Assembly (NCBI RefSeq): GCF_027019125.1
Contig: NZ_JALUXE010000030.1
Location: forward strand, 434,001 to 498,000
From: Roseovarius sp.
GTDB taxonomy: Bacteria > Pseudomonadota > Alphaproteobacteria > Rhodobacterales > Rhodobacteraceae
Direction: 5' to 3'
DNA length: 64,000 nt
The position numbers and the translations under genes were made by a program. This document shows, one piece after another, positions 42,605 to 52,380 of this stretch (the stretch's first letter is position 1; each line of letters opens with the position of its first letter). The notes beneath the pieces were generated by a model. That model saw only the letters and a program-made list of their open reading frames with translations. It made no database searches and was not told where the DNA came from.

Positions 42605-45121
42605 ATGGATATTGTTCTTGTCACGACGATCATTGCGTCGCTCTTTCTGGTGATTGCGGCCGCCGATCCTTTGGCGGCGCGTCTGCGGCTGCCCTACAGC
42701 GTGATCCTCGCCTGTCTGGGGATGCTGATCGGGGTGGGGGCGATCTTTTTCCTGCGCACCGAGTTGACCGATGCGCTCAATCCGGTGGCCGAGGCCATTC
42801 TGGGGCTGCCGATCCGGTCGAACGTGTTTCTTTACGTCTTTCTGCCAACGCTGCTCTTTCAGGTCACGCTTGGGGTCAACCCGCGCAGGATGATGGACGA
42901 CTGGGTGCCAATTCTGGTGTTGGCGGTGGTGGCAGTCGTGGTGGCGACGCTGGCGGTGGGCTATGCCTTGGCCTGGGCCAGTGCGCTGCCTCTGGTGGCC
43001 TGCCTGCTGATCGGCGCGATTGTCAGCACGACGGACCCATCGGCGGTGGTGGGGATTTTCCGCTCGATTTCGGCACCGCGCCGGTTGTCGCGGATCATCG
43101 AGGGCGAGAGCCTCTTGAATGACGCGGCGGCCATCGCGCTCTTTGGTCTCTTCATGGCGTTCGTGATGTTGGGGGTTCCGGATCCGAGTTTTCAGGACGC
43201 CCTCGCGCAGTTTCCGGTGCTGATCGCAGGTGGGGCGGTGGCGGGCTGGCTGATCGCGCGGATCGCCGTGTGGCTGATGGCGCTGATGGCGCGCTACGAG
43301 CTGGCGGTGATCTCGGTCTCGGTCGCGTTGCCCTATCTCGCCTATATCGGTGCGGAACAGAGCATCGGGGCCTCGGGTGTGATCGCGGTCGTCGCGGCGG
43401 GGCTCACACTGAACCTCACGGGGCCTGCGCGATTGCCGCCGCTGATCTGGACCAACCTGCGCGAGGTCTGGGATTTGCTGGCGCATTGGGCGGGGGCGCT
43501 CATCTTTATCCTTGCCGCGCTCCTGATCCCGCGCCTGCTGGAGGAGGTGCGGGCAGGGGATTTCGTGCTGATCCTTGTGGTCATCGCGGCGGCCATCGCG
43601 GCGCGGGCGGTGATCCTCTTTGGTCTCATGCCGGTGCTGAGCCTTCTGCGGCTCTCTCCGGTGGTGGAGCGGCCTTATCGTGTGGCGATCCTCTGGGGGG
43701 GATTGCGCGGGGCGGTCACGCTGGCGCTTGCCCTTGCCGTGACCGAGAGTTTCCGGGTGCCGGTCGAGGTCAAGCGGCTGGTGGGTATTCTGGCCACCGG
43801 CTTCACGCTGTTCACGCTGCTCGTGCAGGGCACGACGCTCAGGTGGGTGATCGGGCGGCTGGGGCTTGATCGGCTCTCGCCACTGGATCAGGCGTTGAGC
43901 AATCAGGTGATCGCCGTGGCGCTTCAGACCGTGCGCGCGGATGTGGCGCGCACCGCCGAGAACTATGAGTTGACGCGTGAAACGGTGCGTTCGGAGGCCA
44001 AGCGCTTTGCCGAGCGGCTGGACCGGGCGGTCGAGACCGCCGAAGAAGGGGCCGAGATACAGGACCGCGACCGTATCACGCTGGGGCTGATCGCGCTTGC
44101 GGGGGCGGAGCGCGATACGATCCTCGCACGGTTTCGCGAACAGGCGATTTCGGCGCGGTTGTCGGAACAGATCCTGACCGAGGCGGATCGTCTGATCGAG
44201 GCGACCCGCTCGGGGGGGCGCACCGGCTATCAGCGTGCGGCGCGGCGCAGTCTGCGGTTTGGGCGGGCCTTTCGCTTTGCCGTGCTGCTGAACAATCGGT
44301 TGCGGATTTCGCGGCCCCTCGCCTTGATGACGGCAGACCGGTTCGAGGTGCTGTTGTCGCAGCGCCTGATCCTGCGCGATCTGAGCGGGTTCATCGACGG
44401 GCGTATCCGGCGCATCCATGGCAAGCGGGTGGCCGACCTCCTGCACGAGTTGCTGGCGCGGCGGCAAGAGGCGGTGGAAACCGCACTTGAGGGGCTGCGC
44501 CTGCAATATCCCGGCTATGCCGAGGAACTGGAGCGCCGGTTCATCCGCCGCACCGCGCTGCGGCTGGAAGAGCGCGAATATGGCATGTTGCGTGAGGATG
44601 GGCTGATCGGCGCGGAACTGCACGTGGCCTTGATGCAGGATATTGCCACGCGCCGCCTGCGCGAGGAACAACGCCCCAAGCTGGACGTGGCCGTGCAAAA
44701 GGCCGAACTGGTGCGGCAATTCCCGCTCTTTGCCGATCTCGACGAGCGCAGTTTGCGGCAACTGACGCGCGCGCTGCGCACGCGCTATGTCAACGAGGGC
44801 GATGTGATCCTGCGCAAGGATACGCCCGCGCGGCGCGTGTTCTTTATCGCCTCTGGCGCCGTGGAACTGGCGGTTGCGGGGCAGACATGGCGTTTGGGAC
44901 GGGGCGAGATGTTTGGCCAGATGGCCATCCTGATGCAGAAACCGCGCCGCACGGCGGCAACGGCAATCTCCTCCTCGACCTTGCTGGTGCTGGACGAGGC
45001 GCGGTTTCGGCGATTGCTCAGGCGCAGCGCGGGGTTGCAAGAGGCGGTGCGTCAAAGCGCCAAGGCGCGCGGGGTCAAGACCGACGCCTTCACCATTCCG
45101 GAGTTGATCGAACAGGACTGA
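42605..45121 (+). CDS. NhaP-type cation:proton antiporter with C-terminal cyclic-nucleotide-binding domain
   Basis: N-terminal CPA1 domain (STTDPSAVVGIFRS), C-terminal FPLFADLDERSLRQLTRAL...GEMFGQMAIL. Confidence 0.92.
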   Translation: MDIVLVTTIIASLFLVIAAADPLAARLRLPYSVILACLGMLIGVGAIFFLRTELTDALNPVAEAILGLPIRSNVFLYVFLPTLLFQVTLGVNPRRMMDDWVPILVLAVVAVVVATLAVGYALAWASALPLVACLLIGAIVSTTDPSAVVGIFRSISAPRRLSRIIEGESLLNDAAAIALFGLFMAFVMLGVPDPSFQDALAQFPVLIAGGAVAGWLIARIAVWLMALMARYELAVISVSVALPYLAYIGAEQSIGASGVIAVVAAGLTLNLTGPARLPPLIWTNLREVWDLLAHWAGALIFILAALLIPRLLEEVRAGDFVLILVVIAAAIAARAVILFGLMPVLSLLRLSPVVERPYRVAILWGGLRGAVTLALALAVTESFRVPVEVKRLVGILATGFTLFTLLVQGTTLRWVIGRLGLDRLSPLDQALSNQVIAVALQTVRADVARTAENYELTRETVRSEAKRFAERLDRAVETAEEGAEIQDRDRITLGLIALAGAERDTILARFREQAISARLSEQILTEADRLIEATRSGGRTGYQRAARRSLRFGRAFRFAVLLNNRLRISRPLALMTADRFEVLLSQRLILRDLSGFIDGRIRRIHGKRVADLLHELLARRQEAVETALEGLRLQYPGYAEELERRFIRRTALRLEEREYGMLREDGLIGAELHVALMQDIATRRLREEQRPKLDVAVQKAELVRQFPLFADLDERSLRQLTRALRTRYVNEGDVILRKDTPARRVFFIASGAVELAVAGQTWRLGRGEMFGQMAILMQKPRRTAATAISSSTLLVLDEARFRRLLRRSAGLQEAVRQSAKARGVKTDAFTIPELIEQD

Positions 45122-45143
45122 GACGCCCGCCCCGCACCGGCAT

Positions 45144-45254
45144 GCTGCGTTGCAGCGATAAGGGCTTGGCATCCGGAGACGGGTCCGGTAAAGGCCACGG
45201 GTAATCGCATGGACCCCGGGTGCAAGCCCCGGGTGGCTCTTCCGGCCGCTTATC
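45144..45254 (+). ncRNA. Candidate structured 5' leader / cis-regulatory RNA upstream of SulP transporter
   Basis: Hairpin GCTGC-gtt-GCAGC, then closing pair GATAAG (45157-62)/CTTATC (45249-54) enclosing CCGGA/TCCGG and ACCCcGGG/CCCcGGGT stems. Confidence 0.55.
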
Positions 45255-45328
45255 CGCCGGATCATTGAACCCTATCAAGATGCACAATCGGGCCGCGCGT
45301 CGGCTGGCCTGATCGGGACGGATTTCAC

Positions 45329-46819
45329 ATGATTTCAATAGCTGCCTATCGGGCGCAATGGTTTGGCAATATTCGGGGTGACCTGCTCTCGGGGCTGGTG
45401 GTGGCGCTTGCGTTGATCCCCGAGGCGATTGCCTTTTCGATCATCGCGGGCGTGGATCCCAAGGTGGGGCTTTATGCCTCGTTCTCGATTGCCGTGCTCA
45501 CGGCGATCACCGGCGGGCGGCCCGGCATGATCTCGGCGGCGACGGCGGCGACAGCGGTGCTGATGGTGACGCTGGTCCGGGATTACGGGCTGGAATATCT
45601 CTTGGCGGCGACGGTGCTGGCGGGGCTGATCCAGATCGGGATGGGGCTGTTGCGGCTGGGGTTCGTGATGCGCTATGTGTCGAAATCGGTGATGACCGGG
45701 TTCGTCAACGCGCTGGCCATTCTGATATTCATGGCGCAATTGCCGGAACTTGATCCAAGGTCGGTGCCGTGGATCACCTATCCGCTGGTCGCGGCGGGAC
45801 TGGGGATCATTTATCTCTTTCCGCTTGTGACCAAGGCGGTGCCGTCGCCCTTGGTGACAATCATCGTTCTCACGGCGCTCACGCTGGCGCTTGGCCTGGA
45901 TGTGCGCACGGTGGGCGACATGGGCGCGCTGCCCGACACATTGCCGGTGTTCCTGATCCCCGATATTCCGCTGACGTTTCAAACGCTGATGATCATTCTG
46001 CCCTATTCGGTGGCGGTGGCGGTCGTGGGGCTGCTCGAGAGCCTGATGACCCAGAATATCGTCGATGATCTGACCGACACGAAATCCAGCCGGAGCCAAG
46101 AGATGATCGGGCAGGGGATCGCCAATAGCGCCACCGGATTCATCGGTGGCATGGCGGGCTGTGCGATGATCGGGCAATCGATCATCAACGTCAAATCGGG
46201 TGGGCGCGGGCGGCTGTCGTCCTTTGTGGCCGGTCTGTTCCTGCTGATCCTCGTTGTGGGTCTGGGGGATGTGGTCAGCCTCATTCCGATGGCGGCGCTG
46301 GTAGCGATCATGATCATGGTCTCGATCGGCACGTTTTCCTGGTCCTCGATCAAGAACCTGCGCGAGCATCCGCGCTCGTCCTCGATCGTGATGATCGCGA
46401 CGGTGGTGACGGTGGTCTATACCCACAACCTCGCCATCGGGGTGCTGGTGGGGGTGCTTTTGTCGGGCATCTTCTTTGCCGGCAAGATCGCGCAGTTGTT
46501 CCGCATTACGAGCGTGATCTCCAAGGATGGGCGCGAGCGTATTTACCGGGTCGAAGGACAACTGTTCTATGGGTCGGTCGAAGATTTCATGAATGCCTTT
46601 GATTTCAGGGAGGCGCTTGAGAAAGTGGTGATCGACGTGAGTGCCGCGCATATCTGGGATATTTCATCTGTGCAGGCGCTCGACATGGCGGTTCTGAAAT
46701 TCCGCCGCGACGGGGCCGAGGTGGAAATCCGGGGCATGAACGCCGCGTCGGAGACGCTCGTGGACAAGCTGGCGGAACATCACAAGCCAGGGGCCATCGA
46801 CAAGTTGATGGCGCATTGA
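45329..46819 (+). CDS. SulP family inorganic anion transporter with STAS domain
   Basis: [27 protein letters not shown]...C-terminal [35 protein letters not shown]. Confidence 0.94.
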   Translation: MISIAAYRAQWFGNIRGDLLSGLVVALALIPEAIAFSIIAGVDPKVGLYASFSIAVLTAITGGRPGMISAATAATAVLMVTLVRDYGLEYLLAATVLAGLIQIGMGLLRLGFVMRYVSKSVMTGFVNALAILIFMAQLPELDPRSVPWITYPLVAAGLGIIYLFPLVTKAVPSPLVTIIVLTALTLALGLDVRTVGDMGALPDTLPVFLIPDIPLTFQTLMIILPYSVAVAVVGLLESLMTQNIVDDLTDTKSSRSQEMIGQGIANSATGFIGGMAGCAMIGQSIINVKSGGRGRLSSFVAGLFLLILVVGLGDVVSLIPMAALVAIMIMVSIGTFSWSSIKNLREHPRSSSIVMIATVVTVVYTHNLAIGVLVGVLLSGIFFAGKIAQLFRITSVISKDGRERIYRVEGQLFYGSVEDFMNAFDFREALEKVVIDVSAAHIWDISSVQALDMAVLKFRRDGAEVEIRGMNAASETLVDKLAEHHKPGAIDKLMAH

Positions 46820-46833
46820 GGGAGGAAAGAGAC

Positions 46834-47688
46834 ATGGCGGACAAGATCATCGCGCTGGTCGACGGCTCGATCTATTCGGCCTCGGTTTGCGAACATGCGG
46901 CGTGGATTGCCGCGCGCACCGGCGCGCCGGTGGAGCTATTGCATGTGTTGGGGAGGCGCGAGGGGGCAGAGACCTCTGATCTCTCGGGGTCGATCCGGCT
47001 GGGCGCACGCACGGCGCTGTTGGAAGAGTTGGCAGCGCTCGACGCACAGCGTGCCAAGCTGGTGGCCAACCGGGGGCGGGCCATTCTGGAGGACGCTCTG
47101 GCGCTGGTGGAGGCGGCGGGCGTGACGGAAATCAGCGTGCGGCTGCGTCATGGCGATCTCGTGGAGACGGTGGGCGAGGTCGAGAAGGACGCCCGCGTGA
47201 TCCTGATCGGCAAACGCGGCGAGGCCGCGGATTTTGCCAAGGGGCATCTGGGGTCGAATCTCGAGCGGATCGTGCGTGCCTGTCACAAGCCGGTCGTGGT
47301 CGCGGCCCGCGCCTTTCGGCCCATCGAGAAGGTGTTGCTGGCCTATGACGGGGGCATCTCGGCGATGAAGGCGGTGGATCATATCGCGCGCAGCCCGGTC
47401 CTTGCCGGGCTCAAGGTGCATGTCGTGACCGTGGGCACGGCCACGGCAGAGGTCAGGAAAGGGCTGGAAGATGCCCGCGCCTTGCTCGCTGCGGCGGGAC
47501 TCGCGGTCGAGACCGAGGTCATCGCCGGACAGCCGGAAACCGCGCTTGGCAAGCTGGTGGATGAGGCGGGGTTCGACATGGTGGTGATGGGGGCCTATGG
47601 CCACAGCCGCATCCGTAGCCTCATCATCGGGTCGACCACGACCGAGATGATACGGTCCTGCAAGGTGCCGGTGGTTCTGCTGCGCTGA
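46834..47688 (+). CDS. Universal stress protein (tandem UspA domains)
   Basis: Two Usp repeats; C-terminal VVMGAYGHSRIRSLIIGSTTTEMIRSCKVPVVLLR. Confidence 0.92.
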   Translation: MADKIIALVDGSIYSASVCEHAAWIAARTGAPVELLHVLGRREGAETSDLSGSIRLGARTALLEELAALDAQRAKLVANRGRAILEDALALVEAAGVTEISVRLRHGDLVETVGEVEKDARVILIGKRGEAADFAKGHLGSNLERIVRACHKPVVVAARAFRPIEKVLLAYDGGISAMKAVDHIARSPVLAGLKVHVVTVGTATAEVRKGLEDARALLAAAGLAVETEVIAGQPETALGKLVDEAGFDMVVMGAYGHSRIRSLIIGSTTTEMIRSCKVPVVLLR

Positions 47689-47731
47689 ATGGGTCTGGCA
47701 GGCTGACCCCTGGTCGAGGGGCAACCGGTCG

Positions 47732-48337
47732 TTAGCGCCCCAAGATCTCGAAATGTGCCTCGGTCGGCACGCAGGCCGCCCCGTTGATCGGCAGGATGTC
47801 CTGTGGGCAGGCAGACATGGCCACCACGCAATCCATCACCGCGCGCAGCACGACGTGATCCCCCGGCTTGCTGAGCGGAGTGCCCCAAGAGGTGCGCCCC
47901 TCGGCATCGACAGGAATATTCATCCACAGGTTCAGCGGGCTGGGGGTTTCGGGGCTGCGCAGGCCCAATTGGCGCAGGGCGGCGTGCAGGTTGTCGGTGC
48001 AGTTGTCATGATATTCGGTGCAGCCCAGAAGCCCGAAGCGATAATCGTCGCAGGCGGCGATCAGCGTGTCGTGGCGGCCCATGGAGCTGTCTTCTTCGAA
48101 CATGAGGATCGGACGACGCCGGTTGGTGACAAGCGCGTCGCCCGCCGTGGGAAAAATGCGGCCCAAGGTGGGGCGGATATGCTCCATCGACATGAACTCG
48201 CTCATGTCATCGGCGCTGAAGGCCCAGGTATCCACCACCTGCGCGCCATGGGTATTGATGATGCGAATAGCCTCTCCGGCGTTCAATCGCGTGGCCTTGC
48301 CGCGCCGGGCGGGGATGGTTTGAAGGGTGGGAGACAT
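47732..48337 (-). CDS. DUF1989 / urea carboxylase-associated family protein
   Basis: IPARRGKATRLNAGEAIRIINTHGAQVVDTWAF...MEHIRPTLGRIFPTAGDALVTNRRRPIL. Confidence 0.87.
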   Translation of the reverse strand: MSPTLQTIPARRGKATRLNAGEAIRIINTHGAQVVDTWAFSADDMSEFMSMEHIRPTLGRIFPTAGDALVTNRRRPILMFEEDSSMGRHDTLIAACDDYRFGLLGCTEYHDNCTDNLHAALRQLGLRSPETPSPLNLWMNIPVDAEGRTSWGTPLSKPGDHVVLRAVMDCVVAMSACPQDILPINGAACVPTEAHFEILGR

Positions 48338-48445
48338 GCCTGCGCCTTTCCTGAAAGCCTGAGGCAAGCTAGCAGCTTGCGGCCCAATGCCAAGGCCAAA
48401 TCGCGAGACATCGTCGCGATAGTTGGAACCGTCTCTGAGGAGGAT

Positions 48446-48522
48446 TGGTAGCGGAGGAGGGACTCGAACCCCCGACACGCGGATTATGATTCCGCTGCTC
48501 TAACCAACTGAGCTACTCCGCC
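48446..48522 (-). tRNA. tRNA-Met (CAT anticodon)
   Basis: Complement GGCGGAGTAGCTCAGTTGGTTAGAGCAGCGGAATCATAATCCGCGTGTCGGGGGTTCGAGTCCCTCCTCCGCTACCA; full cloverleaf, encoded CCA. Confidence 0.95.
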
Positions 48523-48613
48523 AAACCGTGCGGCTAGGTAAGACAGCCCGCGCCAAGCGTCAAGGGCGAAAATGCCGGGATTGGCGCTCTTGTGGCGGGC
48601 CAAGGTTTGTTTC

Positions 48614-50053
48614 ATGATCCAGGCCATGACCGGTCATAACCCCGCAATTCTCAACGAAATCGCCGCAATCGTCGGTGCCGCGCATGTGGCGTCCGGGGCA
48701 GAGGCTGCGCAGTGGTCGCAGGACTGGCCGGGGTTGACCCGGTGGCGGCCATTGGCGGTGGCGCGGCCCAAGACCACGGGTGAGGTGGCGGCGCTGGTGC
48801 GGCTGGCCAATGCGCGGCGGCTGCCCATCGTGCCGGTGTCGGGCAATACCAACCTCGTTAAGGGAACGGTGGCGGAGGGGGCGCTGATGCTCTCGCTCGA
48901 CCGGATGTCGGCCATTCGCGAGATTCGGGCCGATGCGCGGGTGGCTGTGGTTGAGGCCGGGGTGATCCTGGCCACGCTGCATGCGGCGGCGGCGGAACAT
49001 GACCTGATCTTTCCGCTCAGTTTTGGGGCGCGCGGGTCGGCGATGGTGGGCGGCGTACTCTCGACCAATGCGGGGGGCTCGAACGTGCTGCGCTATGGCA
49101 ATACGCGCGATCTTTGTCTGGGGCTCGAGGTGGTGACGCCGACAGGCGAGGTGATGAACCTGATGAGTGCGCTGCACAAGAATAATTCGGGCTATGACCT
49201 GCGTCACCTGATGATCGGGGCGGAAGGCACGCTCGGGATCATCACGGCGGCGGTGCTCAAGCTCTTTCCGCGCCCGAGAGCCTATGCCACGGCGATGGTG
49301 GCGGTGCCGTCGGTCGGGGCCGCTCTGCGGCTGCTCCACCGCCTGCAGGATGAGACCGGGGGCGCGGTGGAGGCATTTGAATATATGCCGCGTTCGTTCC
49401 TGACGGCACTGTTGCAGCGATTTCCACAGATGCGACCGCCGTTTGAAAAGTCTTATGATGTCAACGTCTTGGTCGAGCTTGGGGCGCGGGCACCGCGGGA
49501 TGTGACACCGGATGCCTCAGGTGTGGTGCCAATCTCTGCGCATCTCGAGGCGGTTCTGGCGGGGTTGTACGAGGAGGGGCTGGTTCTCGATGCCATCGTC
49601 GCACAGAGCGAGGCGCAGCGGGCGGAAATCTGGGCGCGGCGCGAGGCCTCGGCGCATATCCTGCGCGTGCGCAAGCCGGTGGTCGAGAATGACATCGCGG
49701 TGGCGACAGATCGGATGGAAGAGCTGATCGCGCGCATTCAAAGTGTCAGCCAAGCAATTGATCCAGATATAGAAAATACTGGCGTTGCACATCTGGGGGA
49801 CGGCAATCTGCACTATGTCGGCTGGCCCTCGCGGGAGGATCCGGCGCTGTGCCGGGCGGTGCAAGAGGCGGTGGAACGCGAAGTGATCGCCCTTGGCGGC
49901 AGTTTTTCGGCGGAACACGGCATCGGCCTGTCGAAACTGCCCGCGATGGCGGCGCACAAGGACCCCGCCGCCCTTGCGATGATGCGCGCGATCAAGGCGG
50001 CGGTGGATCCGAACGGGATATTGAATCCTGGAAAGCTAATTCCCGATCAATGA
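48614..50053 (+). CDS. FAD-binding oxidoreductase (GlcD / D-2-hydroxyglutarate dehydrogenase-like)
   Basis: VPVSGNTNLVKGTV, SFGARGSAMVGGVLSTNAGGSNVLRYGN, C-terminal DPNGILNPGKLIPDQ. Confidence 0.9.
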   Translation: MIQAMTGHNPAILNEIAAIVGAAHVASGAEAAQWSQDWPGLTRWRPLAVARPKTTGEVAALVRLANARRLPIVPVSGNTNLVKGTVAEGALMLSLDRMSAIREIRADARVAVVEAGVILATLHAAAAEHDLIFPLSFGARGSAMVGGVLSTNAGGSNVLRYGNTRDLCLGLEVVTPTGEVMNLMSALHKNNSGYDLRHLMIGAEGTLGIITAAVLKLFPRPRAYATAMVAVPSVGAALRLLHRLQDETGGAVEAFEYMPRSFLTALLQRFPQMRPPFEKSYDVNVLVELGARAPRDVTPDASGVVPISAHLEAVLAGLYEEGLVLDAIVAQSEAQRAEIWARREASAHILRVRKPVVENDIAVATDRMEELIARIQSVSQAIDPDIENTGVAHLGDGNLHYVGWPSREDPALCRAVQEAVEREVIALGGSFSAEHGIGLSKLPAMAAHKDPAALAMMRAIKAAVDPNGILNPGKLIPDQ

Positions 50054-50054
50054 C

Positions 50055-51002
50055 TTAGCTGCGCCAGTCAAAGAACCCTTCGCCCGCCTGTGCCAGCAGT
50101 TTCGCCGCCATGGCGCGACCGAGTTCTGCCCCATCCTCGATCGGGGCGGATTGATCGTCTGTCAGGCTCTCGCTGCCATCAGGGCGCAGGATTTCGCCGC
50201 GCAGACGCAAGGTGTTGCCGTTGAGTTCGGCCAGACCGGCAATCGGCGTCTCGCAGGAGCCATCAAGGGCTGCAAGGAAAGCGCGTTCAGAAACAAGGCG
50301 TTGGCCGGTTTCCTTGTGGTGAATGGCGGCCAGCATATCGGCGGCGCGATGGTCGTCGGCGCGGCGTTCGATGCCAATCGCCCCTTGGGCCACGGCGGGC
50401 AGCATCACGTCGGCCTCGATGGCGCAGGTGGCCACCTCGGATCGGCCAAGGCGGTTGAGACCGGCCATCGCGAGAAAGGTGCACGCGGCCACGCCGTCGG
50501 CCAATTTTTTCAATCTTGTCTGGACGTTACCGCGAAACTCGACAACCTCGAGATGCGGATAGGCGACCAGAACCTGGGCCTTGCGCCGCAAGGAGGAGGT
50601 GCCGACGAGAGCACCCGCGGGCAAATCCGCCAGAGAGGGCGCGGACGGCGAGACAAATGCGTCGCGGACGTCTTCGCGCGGCAGGTAGGTGTCGAGCAGG
50701 AGACCCTCGGGTTGCAGGACAGGCATGTCCTTCATCGAGTGGACGGCGATGTCGATGTCGCCGCTCAAAAGCGCCTGTTCAATCTCGCGGGTAAAGAGCC
50801 CCTTGCCGCCGATCTCTTTGAGAGGGCGATCAATGATCTGATCGCCGGTCGTCTTTATGACAACGATTTCAAAGGCTTCTTCGGGCAGATCAAAGGCCGC
50901 ACCAAGGCGCGCGCGTGTCTCATGGGCCTGGGCAAGCGCCAGAGGCGATCCGCGGGTGCCGATCTTGAGCGGGTGGGACGGGGTGGGTAAATCGCGTGTC
51001 AT
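50055..51002 (-). CDS. hemC: Hydroxymethylbilane synthase
   Basis: KIGTRGSPLALAQAHETRARL, AVHSMKDMP, GTSSLRRKAQ. Confidence 0.96.
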   Translation of the reverse strand: MTRDLPTPSHPLKIGTRGSPLALAQAHETRARLGAAFDLPEEAFEIVVIKTTGDQIIDRPLKEIGGKGLFTREIEQALLSGDIDIAVHSMKDMPVLQPEGLLLDTYLPREDVRDAFVSPSAPSLADLPAGALVGTSSLRRKAQVLVAYPHLEVVEFRGNVQTRLKKLADGVAACTFLAMAGLNRLGRSEVATCAIEADVMLPAVAQGAIGIERRADDHRAADMLAAIHHKETGQRLVSERAFLAALDGSCETPIAGLAELNGNTLRLRGEILRPDGSESLTDDQSAPIEDGAELGRAMAAKLLAQAGEGFFDWRS

Positions 51003-51047
51003 GGCGCAGGTGTAGACGTGACAAAGCGACGTGGCAAGCGCCTGACG

Positions 51048-51069
51048 CTTGACATCTGGAAGTGTCAAG
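51048..51069. promoter_or_regulatory. Inverted repeat in hemC-hemE divergent intergenic region (CTTGACA-N8-TGTCAAG)
   Basis: Perfect 7-bp arms between divergent hem genes. Confidence 0.5.
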
Positions 51070-51096
51070 GCGACCACAGGCAAAACGGAGGAACCG

Positions 51097-52131
51097 ATGC
51101 CCGCGCAAAAGACCATTCTGAGAGCCCTCGCCGGGGAAACCCTGCCTACACCACCAATCTGGATGATGCGGCAGGCGGGGCGTTATCTGCCGGAATACCG
51201 GGCCACGCGGGAAGAGGCGGGTGATTTCCTTTCCTTGTGTTATAACAGTGACTTGGCGACCGAAGTTACATTGCAGCCGATCCGCAGATACGGGTTTGAC
51301 GCGGCGATTCTCTTTGCTGATATTCTGCTTTTGCCGCAGGCGCTTGGGGCGGATTTGTGGTTTGTGACGGGGGAAGGGCCGCGGCTCTCGACGATCACCG
51401 ATCGGGCGGGGCTGGAGAAGCTCAAACCCGTGGAGGAGATTCACGAGACATTGAATCCTGTCTACCAGACCGTGCGCAACCTCGCCGGGGCGCTGCCCAA
51501 GGAGACCACGCTGATCGGATTCGCGGGCGCGCCGTGGACGGTGGCGACCTATATGATCGCGGGTCGCGGCACCCCGGATCAGGGGCCGGCACATGCGTTG
51601 AAGGCTGAAAACAAAGAGGTTTTCGAGGGGATCATAAAGATCCTGACGGAGGGCACGATCGAGTATCTCTCGGCCCAGATCGCGGCGGGCGCAGAGGTGG
51701 TCAAGCTCTTTGACAGTTGGGCCGGATCGCTGAAAGGTGACGATTTCGAAAACTACGCGGTCGCACCGGCCAAGCGGATCATTTCCGAGCTGAAAGCGCG
51801 GCATCCGGGGATTCCGGTGATCGCGTTTCCCCGGGAAGCGGGCGACAAGTATATGGGATTCCACGCGAAAACCGGTGCCGATTGTGTGGCGGTCGATGAT
51901 TCGGTGAGCGCGGAATGGGCGGCGGAGAACGTCCAGAAGGATGGCTGCGTTCAGGGAAATCTCAAGTCTTCCCATATGGTTACGGGGGGAGAGGACCTTG
52001 TGCGCGAGACCCGCAAGATCGTCGAGGCCTTCCGCGGCGGCCCGCATATTTTCAACCTTGGCCATGGCATCACGCCCGATGCGGACCCGGACAATGTGCA
52101 GCTGATGATCGACACGGTGCGGGGCGGCTGA
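51097..52131 (+). CDS. hemE: Uroporphyrinogen decarboxylase
   Basis: [36 protein letters not shown]. Confidence 0.97.
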   Translation: MPAQKTILRALAGETLPTPPIWMMRQAGRYLPEYRATREEAGDFLSLCYNSDLATEVTLQPIRRYGFDAAILFADILLLPQALGADLWFVTGEGPRLSTITDRAGLEKLKPVEEIHETLNPVYQTVRNLAGALPKETTLIGFAGAPWTVATYMIAGRGTPDQGPAHALKAENKEVFEGIIKILTEGTIEYLSAQIAAGAEVVKLFDSWAGSLKGDDFENYAVAPAKRIISELKARHPGIPVIAFPREAGDKYMGFHAKTGADCVAVDDSVSAEWAAENVQKDGCVQGNLKSSHMVTGGEDLVRETRKIVEAFRGGPHIFNLGHGITPDADPDNVQLMIDTVRGG

Positions 52132-52202
52132 CCTTACAGAACGTAAGGTTTGCACGGGGATTTTGTAAGGTCGCGGGCGGCGCGCCGGTCATTTCCGGCG
52201 CG
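52130..52202. repeat. 43-bp element copy 2 (GACCTTACA-N25-TGTAAGGTC, 52130-52172) plus hairpin CGCGCCGG-tcattt-CCGGCGCG (52181-52202)
   Basis: Same architecture and spacing as copy 1; overlaps hemE stop codon. Confidence 0.7.
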
Positions 52203-52263
52203 TCAACGGTTTCTTAAGGTGTCTTGGGCAGGATTGGGGCAGGTTTCAGCACAGGAGCAGACC

Positions 52264-52329
52264 ATGCCCATGACCCATCCGCCGCCCGGCGCCCGCGCCA
52301 AATGCGACCATAGGCGATGTCGCCACTGA
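52264..52329 (+). CDS. Candidate 21-aa leader peptide upstream of dddP-like gene
   Basis: acAGGAGcagaccATG then MPMTHPPPGARAKCDHRRCRH*. Confidence 0.35.
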   Translation: MPMTHPPPGARAKCDHRRCRH

Positions 52330-52380
52330 GCGCGCCAAGCCGGGGGGCCGGTCACAGTCTGGATGTCGGAGGACCTGCCG

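Noticed and set aside
45144-45254. Cobalamin riboswitch for the SulP leader
   Set aside because: No recognisable B12 box or conserved core in the expected order; left as an unclassified structured RNA.
42350-45265. 971-aa ORF on - strand antisense to the NhaP antiporter
   Set aside because: Same shadow-ORF explanation; strongly Arg/Gln/His-biased.
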